From Proales similis (Eukaryota > Rotifera > Eurotatoria > Ploima > Proalidae), in NCBI GenBank assembly GCA_019059635.1, contig JAGVRJ010000005.1, positions 1,054,001 to 1,118,000 on the forward strand: a stretch of 64,000 nucleotides of DNA. Reading direction: 5' to 3'. The notes beneath the pieces were generated by a model. It did no database searches and was not told the origin of the DNA. It saw nothing but the letters and a program-made list of their open reading frames with translations. Made by a program: the position numbers and the translations under genes. This document shows positions 12,582 through 25,672 of this stretch, piece by piece. Position 1 is the first letter of the stretch. Every line of letters begins with the position of its first letter.

Positions 12582-15500
12582 TCACTTGTCCCTTGGATTC
12601 AGATACTTGCAGATCATTTCCTCGTTCTTTTTCTTCCACAAAATGTCGGCGTTTATTTGATTGAGTATTCGCGGCGGTGTATTGGTCGCTTCTCCGGCGC
12701 CCTTCTCCAGCAGACGTTCGATCTTTGATCAGTTGCAAGTTAAGCAAATCGCTCGCCAATCCGATCTCTCACTCCTTACCCGTTTCAGTGAATACTCGTC
12801 ACTGACGCCCACGGCCAACGTCTCCAGAATGACGCTCATTATAAACGCGTCGCTTTTAAAACTATTTCAGGCGGTAGATTTTGTTACAGTCGACCTCTAT
12901 GCGCCAATTTAAACTTGAATTACTTGTCGAGAATAAGGTCCCAATGGCTTTCGACGAAATTGAAGTAAACACTGCGGCTGATCGACGTCAATGCGAACAT
13001 GCTGTATATGCGTCTGACTTCGGCTCGTCTAATCAGTTCATTGTCGAACGTGGCCAGCAAAAGACTTGAACAATCAGACCAGACGTGAATGTGAATGACA
13101 GCCGTGTCAAGGTTGAGAGGAGCTCACTTTTTCAAGATCCATGTCTCTCGATTGCACACAAGTCCTTGCCAAATAATGTTCTGCTGAGAAAGGCCTGAAC
13201 TAAGCGACTTTTCGAACAACGCGAACCAGTCTTTGTAATTGCCGTATTTTAGGCCGGTACAGTAGACAGCCTCAATCAAGTGTTTCTCAGCTCTTCGATG
13301 GCGAATCGGGTCACAAGGCGAAATGAAATAAATCCAAACAAGCCAAATTACTCGGTTCCGTTCATCAGCTGGTCGAATAGAGCTCGAGCTCTGTCCACTG
13401 CGTCTCTCAATTCAAAATAGGCCGCGTATTTGATCACGTCTGTTCGCAGTTGGCTGATTTTGATTATGTCTAGTTTTAGAACCATTTTGCGAGATTTGGC
13501 TAATTTGGCACATTACCGCTCTAAAAATGAGCCTTTGTTCTCCCAGCCAAGTTTGAAATAGAGCGGCTCTAGCCTCGACGCTGCGTAGTCCTGGAAAAAG
13601 CCGTAGCACTGACTGGTCGACAGCATGTTGTCCAGGTAGGTGATTGATCGGAAATAGGACTTCCACGGCACATAGTCGACCTCTTTGGTCAAGTAGCGTG
13701 ACAGATTCAGTGGAATTTCGTAGTCAATGTAGCCCGCCCTAGCAAAAGCAATCAAGAGAGAGAGAGAGCGAAAGAGTGGCGATTGAATGTGTGAGAATTG
13801 AGGCTGGAAAAGAGCCGATCAAAAGTTGACTCACCTCGCCAGAGTGAAAGAGTCGAATATGAAAGCGGCTCGTTGGACATTGCTGAACACGGTGTGATCC
13901 TGTTCTAGTTGCTCGATGAGCTTTATCCAGTTTTGCTCGTCATAGTTAACTCGGAAATAGCCAATAAAGTCGAGGTTGGCTGCCAGCCACGAGTCGTCGC
14001 TGTTCTGAATGCTCAAATCGCCCTCACGACCGTTCAGCCAAAATATGTCCGCTTCGCTCTCCTTCAGCTTATGAGTGAACGGTATCACCCAAGTGTAGCT
14101 GAGGCAGAAAACAGGATTTAGGAAATGAAATAATTAACGGCTAGAGAGTTTGAGTACTTTTTGGCACTGCTCTTGTCCTCGGCAATCACAAAGTACTCTT
14201 GGCGGAGACGATAGGTCTCTAGACCGCTTGAGCTTCTTGATATTCGCTCGATATGCACGACCGGATAGCCTTCCTGGATGAGCCAGCCGGTCATGATGTT
14301 CGAAATGTTGTATCTGTAGCCGACAGTCTTTGCAATGGCAACAAGGTCAAACTGACTGATAACGGCCGATTGGTGGACGTTTTATGTTCACTTTACCTCG
14401 GTGATGACCTGCCAGAGCTGCTCCATATCGCAGTTAGAGTACATGAAGCGGCGAATATGATTCTGAATCAAGAAAATTTTAAAATTTGTTGCAAACTCAG
14501 GCTGGCCTGGCATATACCCGAAGTGCGAGTTTGAAACTCTCCTCGCCAATGAAGCCCATCATCATTCTCAGGACGCTCAGTCCCTTCTCGTACGAGATCT
14601 CGTCAAAGTACTGCTGAATCTGCATTGAATCGCCAAGGTCAAACGAGACTGGATGCGTAGTCTCCACTGAATCCTTTTCCATGACGTTGAACACATCGTA
14701 GACAACCACGGTCTCGAGCTGGCCGACGAGCAAGTCACACGTTCAAATTGAATCAGACGCGTTCAGTTTGCAAACCAAATTTTACCACGCGCCAGTCCGG
14801 TCTGATGTCGTTCATAGCAAAGTACATGAGAAGGTTGGCAAATGCTTCGTTGAGCCACAGATTGTCCCACCTTTGAGTTTAAAATAGAAAAATTCAAAGC
14901 GCTTTTCGACCAAAATGGTCCCTAAATTAATTACAAACCATTTGAGTGTGGCCATGTTTCCGAACCACTTTGTTTGAGAGCATTAGAGCAGTAGCAAGCA
15001 AGCGATTGGCCAAAATCATATTTACAGAATGTGACACTTCATGGCAAATGACCAGAGTGACAAATACTTCTTCTTCGAGCAGTGATTTGCTCTCGTCGTA
15101 CAAGAGGGCATTTTCCTTGTAGAACACAAGGCCCCAGTTCTCCATGGCACCCGCATTGAAATCAGGCGATGCGAAATGATCTTTAATTTAAGGTTGGATC
15201 AATCATGGATCAACAATATCAAAAATCACAGAGCGTTCGTCATTTACCTGATTTGGGAACCACCTCGCTCATGTTAAAGTATTCGGTGAAGAATTCAAAC
15301 GCCTTTGGCACAATTTTAAGCGCATAGGCAGTGCTGTTGAGAAAATCCTCTCGACACCAAATTCGAATCTGATTTGAGCAGTCAGTCGAATTGAAAAGAT
15401 TATTTTAGACCAAAGAGAGAAGCGCTTACTTTTAAGCCATCTGGGCCTTGGGTCTCTACGTGCTGAAAATCACTCACAGCAAAGGCGAGCAGATAAGTGG

Positions 15501-16403
15501 ACATTTTGGGCGTGGTGTTGAAATCTGTTCGATTCCAGCCGGGCTCGACATTGTACGATGTCAGCTCGTTCATGTTGGACAGGGCGATCAGATCGTGACG
15601 ATGGACTAAGCTTATCTTGAACTCGGCCTTGAGACCGGGTTCGTCGAACGAGGGAAACACGCCGCGAGCGTCCAATGGCTGCATGTGGGAGACGACCAGA
15701 GTTCTACAACAAGAAGAGTTTCAGATCGCCAACTTTTGACTCAAGCGAGCGTCCAATTTTACCTGTTTGAGCCTTTCGAAGTGTATGTGCTTGAGTAAAG
15801 TCCTTTTAGGCCGTTTGTGATGTTCGAAGCGAAATTGATGAAGGCGATCTGATAGGTTTTGCCTGCCATGAATCGTTCGCCTCTGCTCAGCTCAATCACC
15901 ATGTACTTGTAATACGGGTTGTAATTGATCGTGTCGACGGGCAATAGCTTCCAATTGGATTTGTTGGCTTCAAGCTGGTGAAGATACATTTGGTCGATAA
16001 TCAGATTCTCGTCCGCATGCACCACAAGCACATCAGAAGAGTGTCGACAAGCGAACCTTATTGTGCAGTTTCCGTCGAATCGAAGCCGATCGACGTCGAT
16101 TTTCAACTCGATTTCGTAATGAGACGGCTCGAACGCGTCTGGTAGACGTGAGCTATTCCACTTGAAATGTGTCCAGTCACCAAACGGAGTTTCACTTGGC
16201 ACAGAATTCCACACTGAACTTGAGTCTCGAATTTGCTTCTCGTCCGGCGCTGTCTTATCGCATTTGCCACTCTGATTCAGCCGAGCAAAGCAAACGGCCA
16301 AACTCAGAGCCAGAAAGGCACAGAGGACTGAGAGTACACTTATCAGAATGGGCTGAATCCGCCGACTTGCGATGTCTCTTTCTGGATTGGCTTCTCTCGC
16401 CAT
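12582..16403 (-). CDS. Membrane M1-family aminopeptidase (aminopeptidase N-like)
   Basis: A zinc metallopeptidase that trims N-terminal residues from extracellular peptides. It has a type II layout: a short cytosolic N-terminus, a TM helix at residues about 18-42 (ILISVLSVLCAFLALSLAV), then the ectodomain. The exopeptidase motif GAMENWG is present. The zinc site is complete: HEVSH, 18 residues, then the Glu of LWLNEAF. That site is split over three exons (about 15031-15181, 14941-14990, 14790-14875), and the residue after the second His is Ser instead of the usual Gln. The catalytic-domain ISYEKGLSVLRM block and the C-terminal helical (ERAP1-like) domain are both present. I count about 16 exons with introns of 50-90 bp. 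The last join, CGG followed by GTAAGG and resuming at ATCGAACG, keeps phase 0. The stop is at 12582-12584. Several potential N-glycosylation sites are visible. Confidence 0.95.
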
Positions 16404-17983
16404 AGTCTCTGCTTCTATTTGGTCCCGGTGTTCTTTTGCTTCTTCTTGTTTTTAAACTGGCACTGTCCGATTGAGTCGAGTTTAAACAAAATCTCTCTCT
16501 TCCTTTCGCTCTCTATCGATCTGTCTATTTATTTGGCGCGTTCGCATTCAACTTACTTTTGACTGTTTCAATCTGAGTATCTAGTTGTGAGGTTAAACAC
16601 ATCCACATTCATTTTCAATCAAAGTCGGCCCATCAAAAGGTCGATTGCAGCGCCAAACGAATAATAAAAATAAAGAAAAAAAAAAGAAGAAAAAGAGCGG
16701 AGGGAAATAAAACGCTCGCAATCTCCAGCACCCAGAAAACTAAAAGCCAAAGGCAAAATAAAGACGGTGCATGATTGGATGCCTCATCAACGCTTGATTG
16801 AAGTTTACACCGTGCATTTTGATGCCATTATTTTATCATAGGTGCTGATTGATGGGGCCAAATTGATTGAGCACATTGACTGCCTTTATCTCACGCTAAC
16901 AATGTGCATAAGCTGTACTGTAGAAGCGAACTGGCGTTTATACACCACAGCTCGCCGATTAGGTGCCGATTCGGCCCTCTTTCTCTCTCTACCCCCACCC
17001 ATTAGATTGCTATTAATCACCGTGGCCGTAGAAATTCATTACATCACTTATGAAAGTGGCGCTCAGTCCGAGCTACTGTGCGCAAGCGCGGCCCGCCGCC
17101 ACTCAAGCCAAAGAGGCAGATGATATCAGCGTGAAATCAGCGTTTCAAGTTCAACGTCAACTAATGGAGCTGACAGAAGCTAATCGGATGCCATATCTCG
17201 GCCGCAAAAATATAAAAAATAACACAGACAGAGAGGGAGCGGCATGTGAAATGATGTTTGACAGGATACGCTTTGCTTAATGGTGCTTCAATCGGTCGTC
17301 GTGCCATTTCCGGCTAATAAGTGCGTCGACGGCAAAGCGGAATGCCATCTATTCTCGCTTTGCTGGTTACGGGCTCTTGAATTCTCTATCAGCTGCTAAA
17401 ATGCCTCCCTTTTTTGCTTGTAATAGAATCGAAAAGAGCGCGCATCCCTTCTCTTTATCTCTCTCTCTCTCTGTTTCTCAATCGCTGTCATTTCTGCCTC
17501 GGTTTATGTTTTTCTCCTCTCATGAGAATGTGACCATACAGCCCTAACGAGCCAAGCAAGCGCCTTGCTTAACGCCGATTAATGTGCTAAATGAAAAGAA
17601 GAGCGCCGAATTAAATCTGTGTCTTCAACCACCCGAGGCAAGAAGGAGAAATAAAACACCAAATTCTGATTGAATCAGATCAGATAAGTGATCTAGACCT
17701 ATATCTCTGTTGAGTGTGTGGTCGACTGATCGGTCGACTAATCGAGAAACAGGATCGACAAAGATGTATGGAGTTGATGAAGATGAAATGTTGAATGCTG
17801 GAAGGAATGGAGCGGCAAATTTCGTACATTGTATTTAGCGTGTTTATTAATGCTGTTGGCAGAGAAAAGCAGCCGAAATTGAGTTTAGAGACGCATCGAG
17901 TGAGAAGAAAAAAGGCAGAGCATCGAGCCTGCAGCCAAATTGATTTCTTCATTCATTGATTTAGACAGTAAAAGGCGTTTAAA
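16404..17983. other. Intergenic, aminopeptidase upstream region and centrin 3' side
   Basis: There is no supportable gene. CT tracts lie at about 16493-16510 and 17457-17475. TTTATT at 17843-17848 (AATAAA on minus) is the likely centrin polyadenylation signal. Confidence 0.5.
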
Positions 17984-18674
17984 TCATTCCTCTTGCATTA
18001 TGGCCTGGAATTCTTCAAAGTCGATCTCGCCGTCTCCGTCTTTGTCGAACTCGCTTATCATCGCCTTAAGCTCGTCGTCGCTCGTTTTTTCGCCCAGCTC
18101 TCTTTTGTTTAAACGCAAATGTGAAATGCGATTTGCTATGGCAGTTCACCGCTCGCTCTTACTTGGCTATTTTCCTCAGATTTTTAAAGCTTATTTTGCC
18201 GTCTGCCTCTTCTGCAAACAGCTCAAAAGCGCGCTTGAGCTCTTCATGCGGATCTCGATTCAGAATCATGCTCTTGGCTGTTCATGGTGAAATAAATTCG
18301 AATGAATGCGAACCAAGAAATGCAATCAATAGTCTTGGGACTTACCGATCTCGAAAAAGTCGTCGAACGAAATGAGCCCTGTGTTGTCAATGTCGTAGTC
18401 GTTTATGAGACGCTGAATTTCCGGCTTCTTCAGATCGAACCCGAGTGCCCTGAGCGAGACCTTTGCCAGTCGAGTTAAATTCTATTCCGGACTTGGGACC
18501 AAGGAAAGTTGAAGTCACCTTCAGCTCGTGATAGTCGATTTTCTCATCGCTGTCTGTATCAAACAGTTTAAATGCTTCTTCGACTTCTTGCTTCTCAAGG
18601 TCGGACAGTTCTCGTTTCTTTCTTTTTTTCACCTTGTCCAGATCGATGAGAGCAAAGTCCGGTCGTCTGTTCAT
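17984..18674 (-). CDS. Centrin (caltractin), EF-hand protein of centrioles
   Basis: A protein of about 165 residues encoded in four exons (about 18523-18674, 18357-18471, 18162-18279 and 17984-18101). Centrins bind calcium and act in centriole and basal-body duplication and nucleotide-excision repair. After a basic N-terminus (KKRKKRELSDLEKQEVEEAF) are four EF-hands. Loop 1 (DTDSDEKIDYHE) and loop 4 (DKDGDGEIDFEEF) keep the ligands. Loop 2 (DYDIDNTGLISFDDF) is probably weak. Loop 3 (FAEEADGKISFKNL) has lost the first ligand. KISFKNLRKIAKELGE is the family signature of centrins and separates it from calmodulin. The last residues, MQEE, lack the usual terminal KKTSLY-type tail. Confidence 0.92.
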
Positions 18675-19331
18675 CTATTCAATTGGATAATCAGGTAAAT
18701 TAGAAAAGCAAGAGCCAAAAAAAAAACTAAGAAGCCAATCGAATTTTGATTTGTCGATTTTCAACTGTATCAGCAGCCGAATTGCTCTGGCTCATCTCAG
18801 CGACGAGCATGCAGTCAAGGGCCAACTCGAGGGCTGGTCGTTTGCTTAAATGCGTTTATTTGAGAATAGCTTTTGTAGCCAATAAGAAAAGTAGCGAACG
18901 AGCGGCTCGGCCGGACAAAGAGAGCGATGGAGAGCAGGAAGAGAACGCAAAAATCGAATCGGCCGCTTGTCCGACTCTCAAGGCACTGACGCACACAATT
19001 GAAATAAGTTAAATGAAAGCGTTGAGCGTCGTTCTCTTTCTCGCTGTCTCTCTCAAATATTCGTGTTGGATCGAAGATATTTGCTGTCGCTTAAATCTGT
19101 TCAATTTCTCTGCTTCTATCTTAACTCGCAAATGTCTGAGAAAGCAAATCGTGAGAAAAGAATTAAATATCAACTTGAGAAGATGGAAATTTACATGCGA
19201 ACGAACAGTAAGAAGAAGAAGAAGAAGAAGAACGTTGAGAAGGGAGCAATTCATGAGTGTGATTTTGTAAAATGTAGAAAAGAAAAAGAGAACGGAATGA
19301 ACCGAATTGAGAAGATTATGCGAACAAGGTT
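18675..19331. other. Intergenic between centrin and WDR62-like gene
   Basis: No gene is seen. A purine run (AAG)n occurs at 19209-19230. Confidence 0.5.
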
Positions 19332-22300
19332 TCAAGCCATTTCAAACTTGGCGTTAAGCAGCTTAAGCTCGGCCTCGACAGGCTCTTGCTCATCCGGTTG
19401 ACTCGTTTTGTGCGTGAGAGCGCTCTCGTTCAGTGCGTTGGGCATCTTGCTCACAAGCGAGTTGATTATTGAGTTGAAGGTCTGTATCAATTGAATGGTC
19501 TGCTTGGTCGGCGCGCTCAAGTTGGCCGGCAAATAAGACTTTAAATTCTTTGATGCCTGTCCAGCACAGTCGAATCAAACAGATTAAGGTCATGCGAGAC
19601 GTGAACGTGCTCGATTCGAATTTACCTGTTTGTGATGCATGTCCAAGATCAAGATGTTCTTTTTGAACTCGTTGAGAATGAGATCGATTTTTTCACTGTT
19701 TAGCGTGTCAATTTGGCCCAAATTGCAGGCAGCTTTGGCGATGTCTATCGGACTGGCGTTCGAAGAGCTGGCTGCGATTGTGGCGAACGTAGTCGGCTTT
19801 TTAAAGCAAGCGGCCGACTTGAATCGATTCTCGTCACTCTTGCCTGCTTGCTGGCTCGGATCGTAGAACGAGCAAGACGAGGAAGTCGACGAGGACATTG
19901 AATTGGAGGAGAATTTGTCGCTGTCGAACGGATGCGTTTCCACCGACGACTGAGAGTAATGGTCCGGCTCGACCTCGTTACCGCATATGGTATTCGGTCG
20001 CGGTAGCCGCTTGTGTTTTACCGGCGAGGCGGACGAAAGTCTCGAATCAACGCGCTTGCCGACTGCGTTCACGTTTTGATTTGAGCTCGACCATTTGCTC
20101 AACTGTTTACTTTGTTCGGTGAATTGTTTTCGCAGAGCAACCGACGGCAGCGCCATCGAGCGTTCAGCTGACTTTTGTTTTACTTGCCGAACGGTTTTGG
20201 GCGGCAGTAGGCCTTGCTGATGCACAGACTGCGGTTGCTGTCTACTACTTGACACAGACGAAGGCCGAGACTGCTTCGACGAGGTCAATGAAAGCATCGA
20301 CGAAGACTTTCTAAGACTTTGCTCATTGCTCGTCGCGTTGTTGCTGTGATTCGCCTCCGAGCTGTTTGAAACGTTTCCCCTATTTTTCGAGCTCAAAGAG
20401 CCGGTGCGAGTTCTTATCGGCCCCGAGGAGCTCGCAGACGGATTCCGTCGTCTGTCCTGCCGCTTGTCCTCTATCTTGGGCGTCAGTGTCTTGTTCAACG
20501 GCTCGCTCACCTCGACCGCCACCTTTTTCACTTTCATCAAATATTTGGCCGATATGCTATCTCGTCTGATGGTGGTTTCCAGGTCGCCTTCGAGCTGAAT
20601 CAAAGAGTTTATCAGCTCTCGGGTTTTACCATCGCTCTGCATGTTGTCCAGGTTATTGTTGGTGTCCTTGCACAGCTCTTGGTCATTGTGATTTCCTTCA
20701 TCATCATCCTCGTCGTCGTCATCATCGTCGTCATCCGCCTCCTCTACTTCGCTCGGCTCTCTTCTGCCTGTCGTGCTTTGTCTCTCGTTTGCATTCAAAT
20801 TTACTTTGGTCTGTTGTTCACCGTTAAATGTCAACGCTCTCATTTGAAACGTGCCTCTATCAACGCATGGACTAGGAAATTGTACAAAACTGTCCGGCTT
20901 TGGCAAGCGTGCAGGAGTCTTTTCCACTTGATATGTCTCCGCTTTGTCCGATTGGGTCGGACTCGACAAACTTGGCTCAGACGTTTCTGAAGTTTCGCTC
21001 ATAATCGTGAACGATGGTGTGCTAAGCACAGGCGGACCCCAAACTCCACGGCTGCGTCTGCTCGGCTTTTCCTCTTCGACCAAATTCACTTCCTGCGACT
21101 TGAGCTTGTTCTTTGCCCACAATGGCAACTGGTCCATTGAGTCGTTTTCTTCTTCAATCGGAACGGCGACTTCGGCCGCTGCTTCCACAGACTGACTGTT
21201 GAAGTTGGCGAAATAGGCCGATCGAGCTCGCTGCCAGCTCGACAAAGGCAAGCTACTGCTCAGGCTCGGGGCTGCAGTTTGGCCCAGCAGGTTGCTCAGC
21301 TTCCAGACGAAGACGCAGCCGTCGGCGCCGACTGTGATCAAATGCTCGCCATCGCGAGTGAACTTCAAATCGGTTACAACCTCCGAGTGGCCGTACACGT
21401 ATGCGACACATTCGTTTGTGTTTATATCCCAAATATAAACGAACTTGTCGCTGCAGCTGGTGGCCACCAACGTACCAGTCGAGTCAATGTCCATTTTGAG
21501 CAAATAGCCATCATCGTTGAGCGATCCTTTCAGCCGTTTGATCAGCTTGGCCTCTTTAATCGAGTATGTGCGGATCATGCGATCTTGCGAAATGGTCAGC
21601 ACTCGGTTTCGGCAAGGATCGATATTCAGATCATAGAATGTTTGCTTCTCGGCCACATAGCTTGTCCTTGAGAACTGCGTAATGAGGCCTGAATCGTTTT
21701 TCTGCGCCGTTCTGAACATGATCGACTTGTCGGCGCCGCAACTGATTACCATCAGTTGACTCTCGATCGGACAAAACCAAAAGCGGACCGAAGTGATCGC
21801 AGCCGAATGATCGTCGAGTGTTTGAAGCAGATCGTAGGTGGGACGAGATGCGTCGAATATGTGAATAAGACGATCACGACTCGACGAAGCCAAGAACAGA
21901 TTTCCCGAGTCGGGCGTTGAATATTGCAAATTGAGAATTTCTCCGTCGTGGGCTTCAATAACACAAATCGAATCGAACAGATTGAGGTCGTAGATACGAA
22001 TGTTGCCATTTCGATCACCACTGGCCAAGTGATGGCCGAACGGATCGATGCTGATGGAGCGAGCGCCACTCTTGATCAAGCTGGTCGAGTTTTCGGTCGG
22101 AAAGTTTGAAATCGACGCCACTGGCAGATTGGTGACCACATTTGAACTTGAACCGTTGCTCGCTAGCAAAGCGCTGCTTCCCTTCCCTTCCTGGCTCTCC
22201 TCGGCCAAGTAGTCGAGCTCGCACAGTGAACTGTAATCGTTGTCTATGTAAATTATTTTCTGCAGCTCTTTGCTGTAAATGTTTCTCTTTTGCTTATCAG

Positions 22301-23558
22301 TTTCGCCTTTCACCGACCAGAAGCGAAGCGTATTGTCCGAGCTGCAAGTGACAAACGTGTCGGCCGGCGAATGAAATATGTCCAGCGACCAGCAGGCCGC
22401 GCTATGGTACAAATGAGAGTCGAGCTTTTTCACTTGCTTCAGATCGTTTATGTCCCAGACGTAAATACTGTGGTCATTGTAGACCGCGGTGACAATATTC
22501 TCCAGCTTGGAATAGGTCAGAGCCACACAGTCCGGATACTTGAGCTCGTTGTTTGTAAGATTTTCGACTAGATGCCGCGTGTCGAGGCCACGAGCAATGT
22601 CAACGCCAAGGCAGTGCGGCCGAGGGAGGCTGGCAACAAACTCGAGGTTCTTCTGCGCGAATATCAGTATTGAGCCGTTTGAGCAGCCGATAAATAAACA
22701 ATCACTGTCGGCAAATAGGCAGTAGGCGCGCTCGGTGCCGAGCTCAATCGCTCGGCTCAGACAACGACTCTCATTGAACTCGCAGACAATTCCGTTGGTG
22801 GTCAATGCGAACGTCAGCTGATTGTAGTCGTCTGTGCCCCAGACAACATCACAAAAGTAGTTGTTCTTCATGTCGCCGAGAATGGCCGCGCGTCCTTTCA
22901 GCGGCACTGTTTCCATCAAAGACGAACTGGTCAAGTACCAGAATTTGACGTGGCGATTGCCGACCGTCACAAAACAGGAGCCGTCGTGTGAGAACGACAT
23001 TCCTTTCACTTGGCACGAGATTTTGTTCGAAGCGGCTTTGAAGCGGTTGCGTATGTTCCACACGTTTACGACCATGTCGTGTTTGGAGCCAATCGAAACC
23101 AGCAAGTTTGAGTTGGCCGAGAAGCAGACGCACTCGATGGAGAAGCGGTGTCCGGCGAACTCGCACACCAGACTGCGTTCACGCACATCCCAGACGCGAA
23201 CGCGCGGGTCGTGTCCGGCCTCACCGGTGGCCAACAGCCGTCCGTCCGGCGAGAATGCGACTGTGGTCAGTGTCTTGCGTGCCTGGCTTATGATGAACGC
23301 CTGTGTGTGCTGAATCGGATCGTAGAGCACCACCACGCAGCCGGCCAAATAGGCGACCAGTCCATCGACGCTCTGCGATATTCGCGTATTCGACGACACG
23401 GTGAATCCAAATGCGCGCTCTAGCTTCACCCGCTCCTCGTTCGGAACGGTTGTTTTCGTTTGACGCCGCTTTAGACTCTGGTACACAACGCCGGATGTGG
23501 CCAAATTCTGTACCGAGCCGCTGTGTGCGCCACTCGATGCCAAATTGGACGAGGACAT
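19332..23558 (-). CDS. WDR62/MAPKBP1-family WD40 scaffold, nearly intronless
   Basis: WDR62 and MAPKBP1 are scaffolds for JNK signalling; WDR62 also acts at spindle poles and centrosomes. About 1385 residues are encoded in two exons, 19626-23558 and 19332-19556, joined in phase 0 at HHKQ/ASKN across a 69-bp intron. The N-terminal half holds two WD propellers with family blocks AYLAGCVVVLYDP, SFSHDGSCFVTVGNRHVKFW, PHCLGVDIARGL, CGADKSIMFRTAQ and FTRDGEHLITVGADGCVFVW. The C-terminal half is disordered, Ser-rich, with an acidic run (8 Asp) and basic patches. The short last exon gives an amphipathic helix (QTIQLIQTFNSIINSL) that fits the dimerisation helix of this family. Length is a little under the vertebrate proteins (about 1500). 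A 3.9-kb exon is out of character for this intron-rich region. Confidence 0.92.
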
Positions 23559-25634
23559 GCTCGGCGTCGTTTGTGCGCGAGTTTGGTGTATTCGTTCGTT
23601 TGAATTTCAGCTGATTTGGGCTGCAACTTGGCAAATTTTAGTAAAGAGCGCTCGTCTCAATCAATGCTTGTCACATTTATCACTCGATTTCAATCTAAAT
23701 TCGAACGAAATAATGTTGACTGGCGAGCAAAATAGAGCGCATGTAATGTAGGCTTTGATCAAATTGAGCTGGAGCGGAAAGAAGTGCGCGCACTCTCCTC
23801 TATCTGTTGCTCCCTCATTCGACTTTCTCTCTCTCTCTTTCTCACTCTTTCTTGTGTTTTTACTCTTTCCCTCGTCAGAGTCAGCACACGCATGCGTGGA
23901 CTGGTCCCGATTGAAAAGTATGCTGGGATCGCATTTTTGAAAGAGAGACAAAAACAATTTCGGCTTTTAAGTCAAATGAACGCCGATTGATGAACTAGAT
24001 GATGATGATGACTAACGAATGAACAAGCGAGCAAACGAGCTCTCTCAAGCAAAGCTCAGCAAAAACAAAGGATCGGAGAGGAAACGGATGAGTGTAAAAA
24101 AGAAAGTTTGGTTTAGACTGGTATGGGAACAAATAGCTGAGGTGCTCTGGCCGCGAGCACGCGCTTCAATAATTCAAATCACATCCGGTCCCAACCGGCA
24201 CGAGCAGGCCTGATCAACGACTGCTCTTGGATGAACGATCGGTTGTCGACTAGCCGCTCTCTCTCTCTCGGTTTGTCCGGCTTGGTTCAATTGAAATGTT
24301 GCTCTCAATTATGATGCTAGGAAGGCTCATTCGTGTGATTATAATAATTTATAAATGCTCGAGTAAATAAAGGTGGACGTGGTCTACGTGGCCACAACTT
24401 GCCGTTGCCGGTCAAACTTATGTCGGCTATCGCCACAGAGGTCGGCGTTTATTTTTTTCTCCCTTTTTTGAAACATAGATCGACGACATTAGCCGCGCTG
24501 GTTTTGACGGCAATCGTAGATGAGGTGGTGGTGTCTCATCATTTACATGAATTATTTAAATAGGACATGTGTTGCTTGTTCTCTTTCTTGCTAGCTTGTT
24601 CGCTCGAGGCGGGCAATTAGAACGGAATCAGGCGTGAGCCGGGCAAAGACTCTATGGAAACTTGGTTGAGATTAAAAATCGAGAAAAAAATACGAAAAAA
24701 AAATGAAAAGCAAGAGAGAGAGAGAGAGAGAGAAAGAGTGAAAGAAAGGGAGCAACCAAGAGAAAGGATCGCTTTTTGTGGGGCGTCGAACAAGCCGAAA
24801 TAACAAGTTAATTTCTTAACGCAAGCACCTGACAAATATAAATCGGCGCCGCAAACAAAGCGCTCGGGTCCATTTATTTGGTCGCGTGTTTTGGGTACTT
24901 AAGGAGAAGGCGTTCGTTGGTGGTGTCAGCTCTGGTGTGGTGGTGGTGGTGGTCGTCGTCATCATTGTCGTCGTAGGAATTGGCCGCAATCGTGACGATC
25001 ATGACGATGATGATGATGCTCGTCACACGAGCCCACCTGAGCCCATCCATTAAAATTCAATTGGCTCTTTTTCCACAATCATAATGACCATAGAGCTAAA
25101 TGGGTCAATTCTGCGAGTCAGAGCGAGCCGAAGATATTTATTTATTTAATTAGGATTTAGATGCTTGGCCATGCTTCCAGCCCTCGCAAAACGCACACAC
25201 ACACACACACACGCAGACGAGTCTTATCGGCACACAAATACGCTTTGAATAGGGTTTCTCTTCTGATTATCGCTAGACAAACATTGAACTCTCTGCGTGG
25301 GACTGAGCGCACCATAGTCTCGCGAAGCCCAAAATTAACCGACTAAAGTTGCAGTAGTCATTATCCTTTCGTCGCTGCTGCCGCCGCCGTCTAGTTTGCA
25401 ATATCAGCAACGGCCAATTTTGTAGTCGACAAACAATAATCGAAGCATCTTAATTTCCAAGGAGCTGTTTGCATCCAAGCACGCAGCTTAATTAAATTGA
25501 GATCGAAAAATGGTTTCGCCTTCTTTTTATTCGGCTTCGTTCAAATTGGGCAATAAAAAAAATGCGATTTCCGCGCCGAATGTTAATGTTCGTCGGCGTA
25601 TACTTTTGATTTATTTATTTGATTAAATTTGACG
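23559..25634. other. Intergenic region with microsatellites
   Basis: About 2 kb without a supportable gene. It holds a (GAT)n run at 23999-24012, a (GA)n tract at 24713-24735, a (GGT)n run at about 24938-24951, a (CA)n tract at 25194-25212 and a TATTTATTTA stretch near 25137. The WDR62-like promoter should lie at the left end. Confidence 0.5.
25194..25212 (+). repeat. (CA)n microsatellite
   Basis: Uninterrupted CACACA of about 19 bp. Confidence 0.85.
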
Positions 25635-25640
25635 TTTATT
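25635..25640 (-). terminator. Polyadenylation signal of the flavoenzyme gene
   Basis: AATAAA on the minus strand, 33 bp past the stop codon. Confidence 0.55.
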
Positions 25641-25672
25641 GCAAAAGAGATGTACGGTTGCGGTTTGGGACC

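Noticed and set aside
12725-12805. Apparent one-base frameshift near the 3' end of the aminopeptidase
   Set aside because: Recounting the reverse strand shows CGG before the GTAAGG donor; the join is in phase 0.
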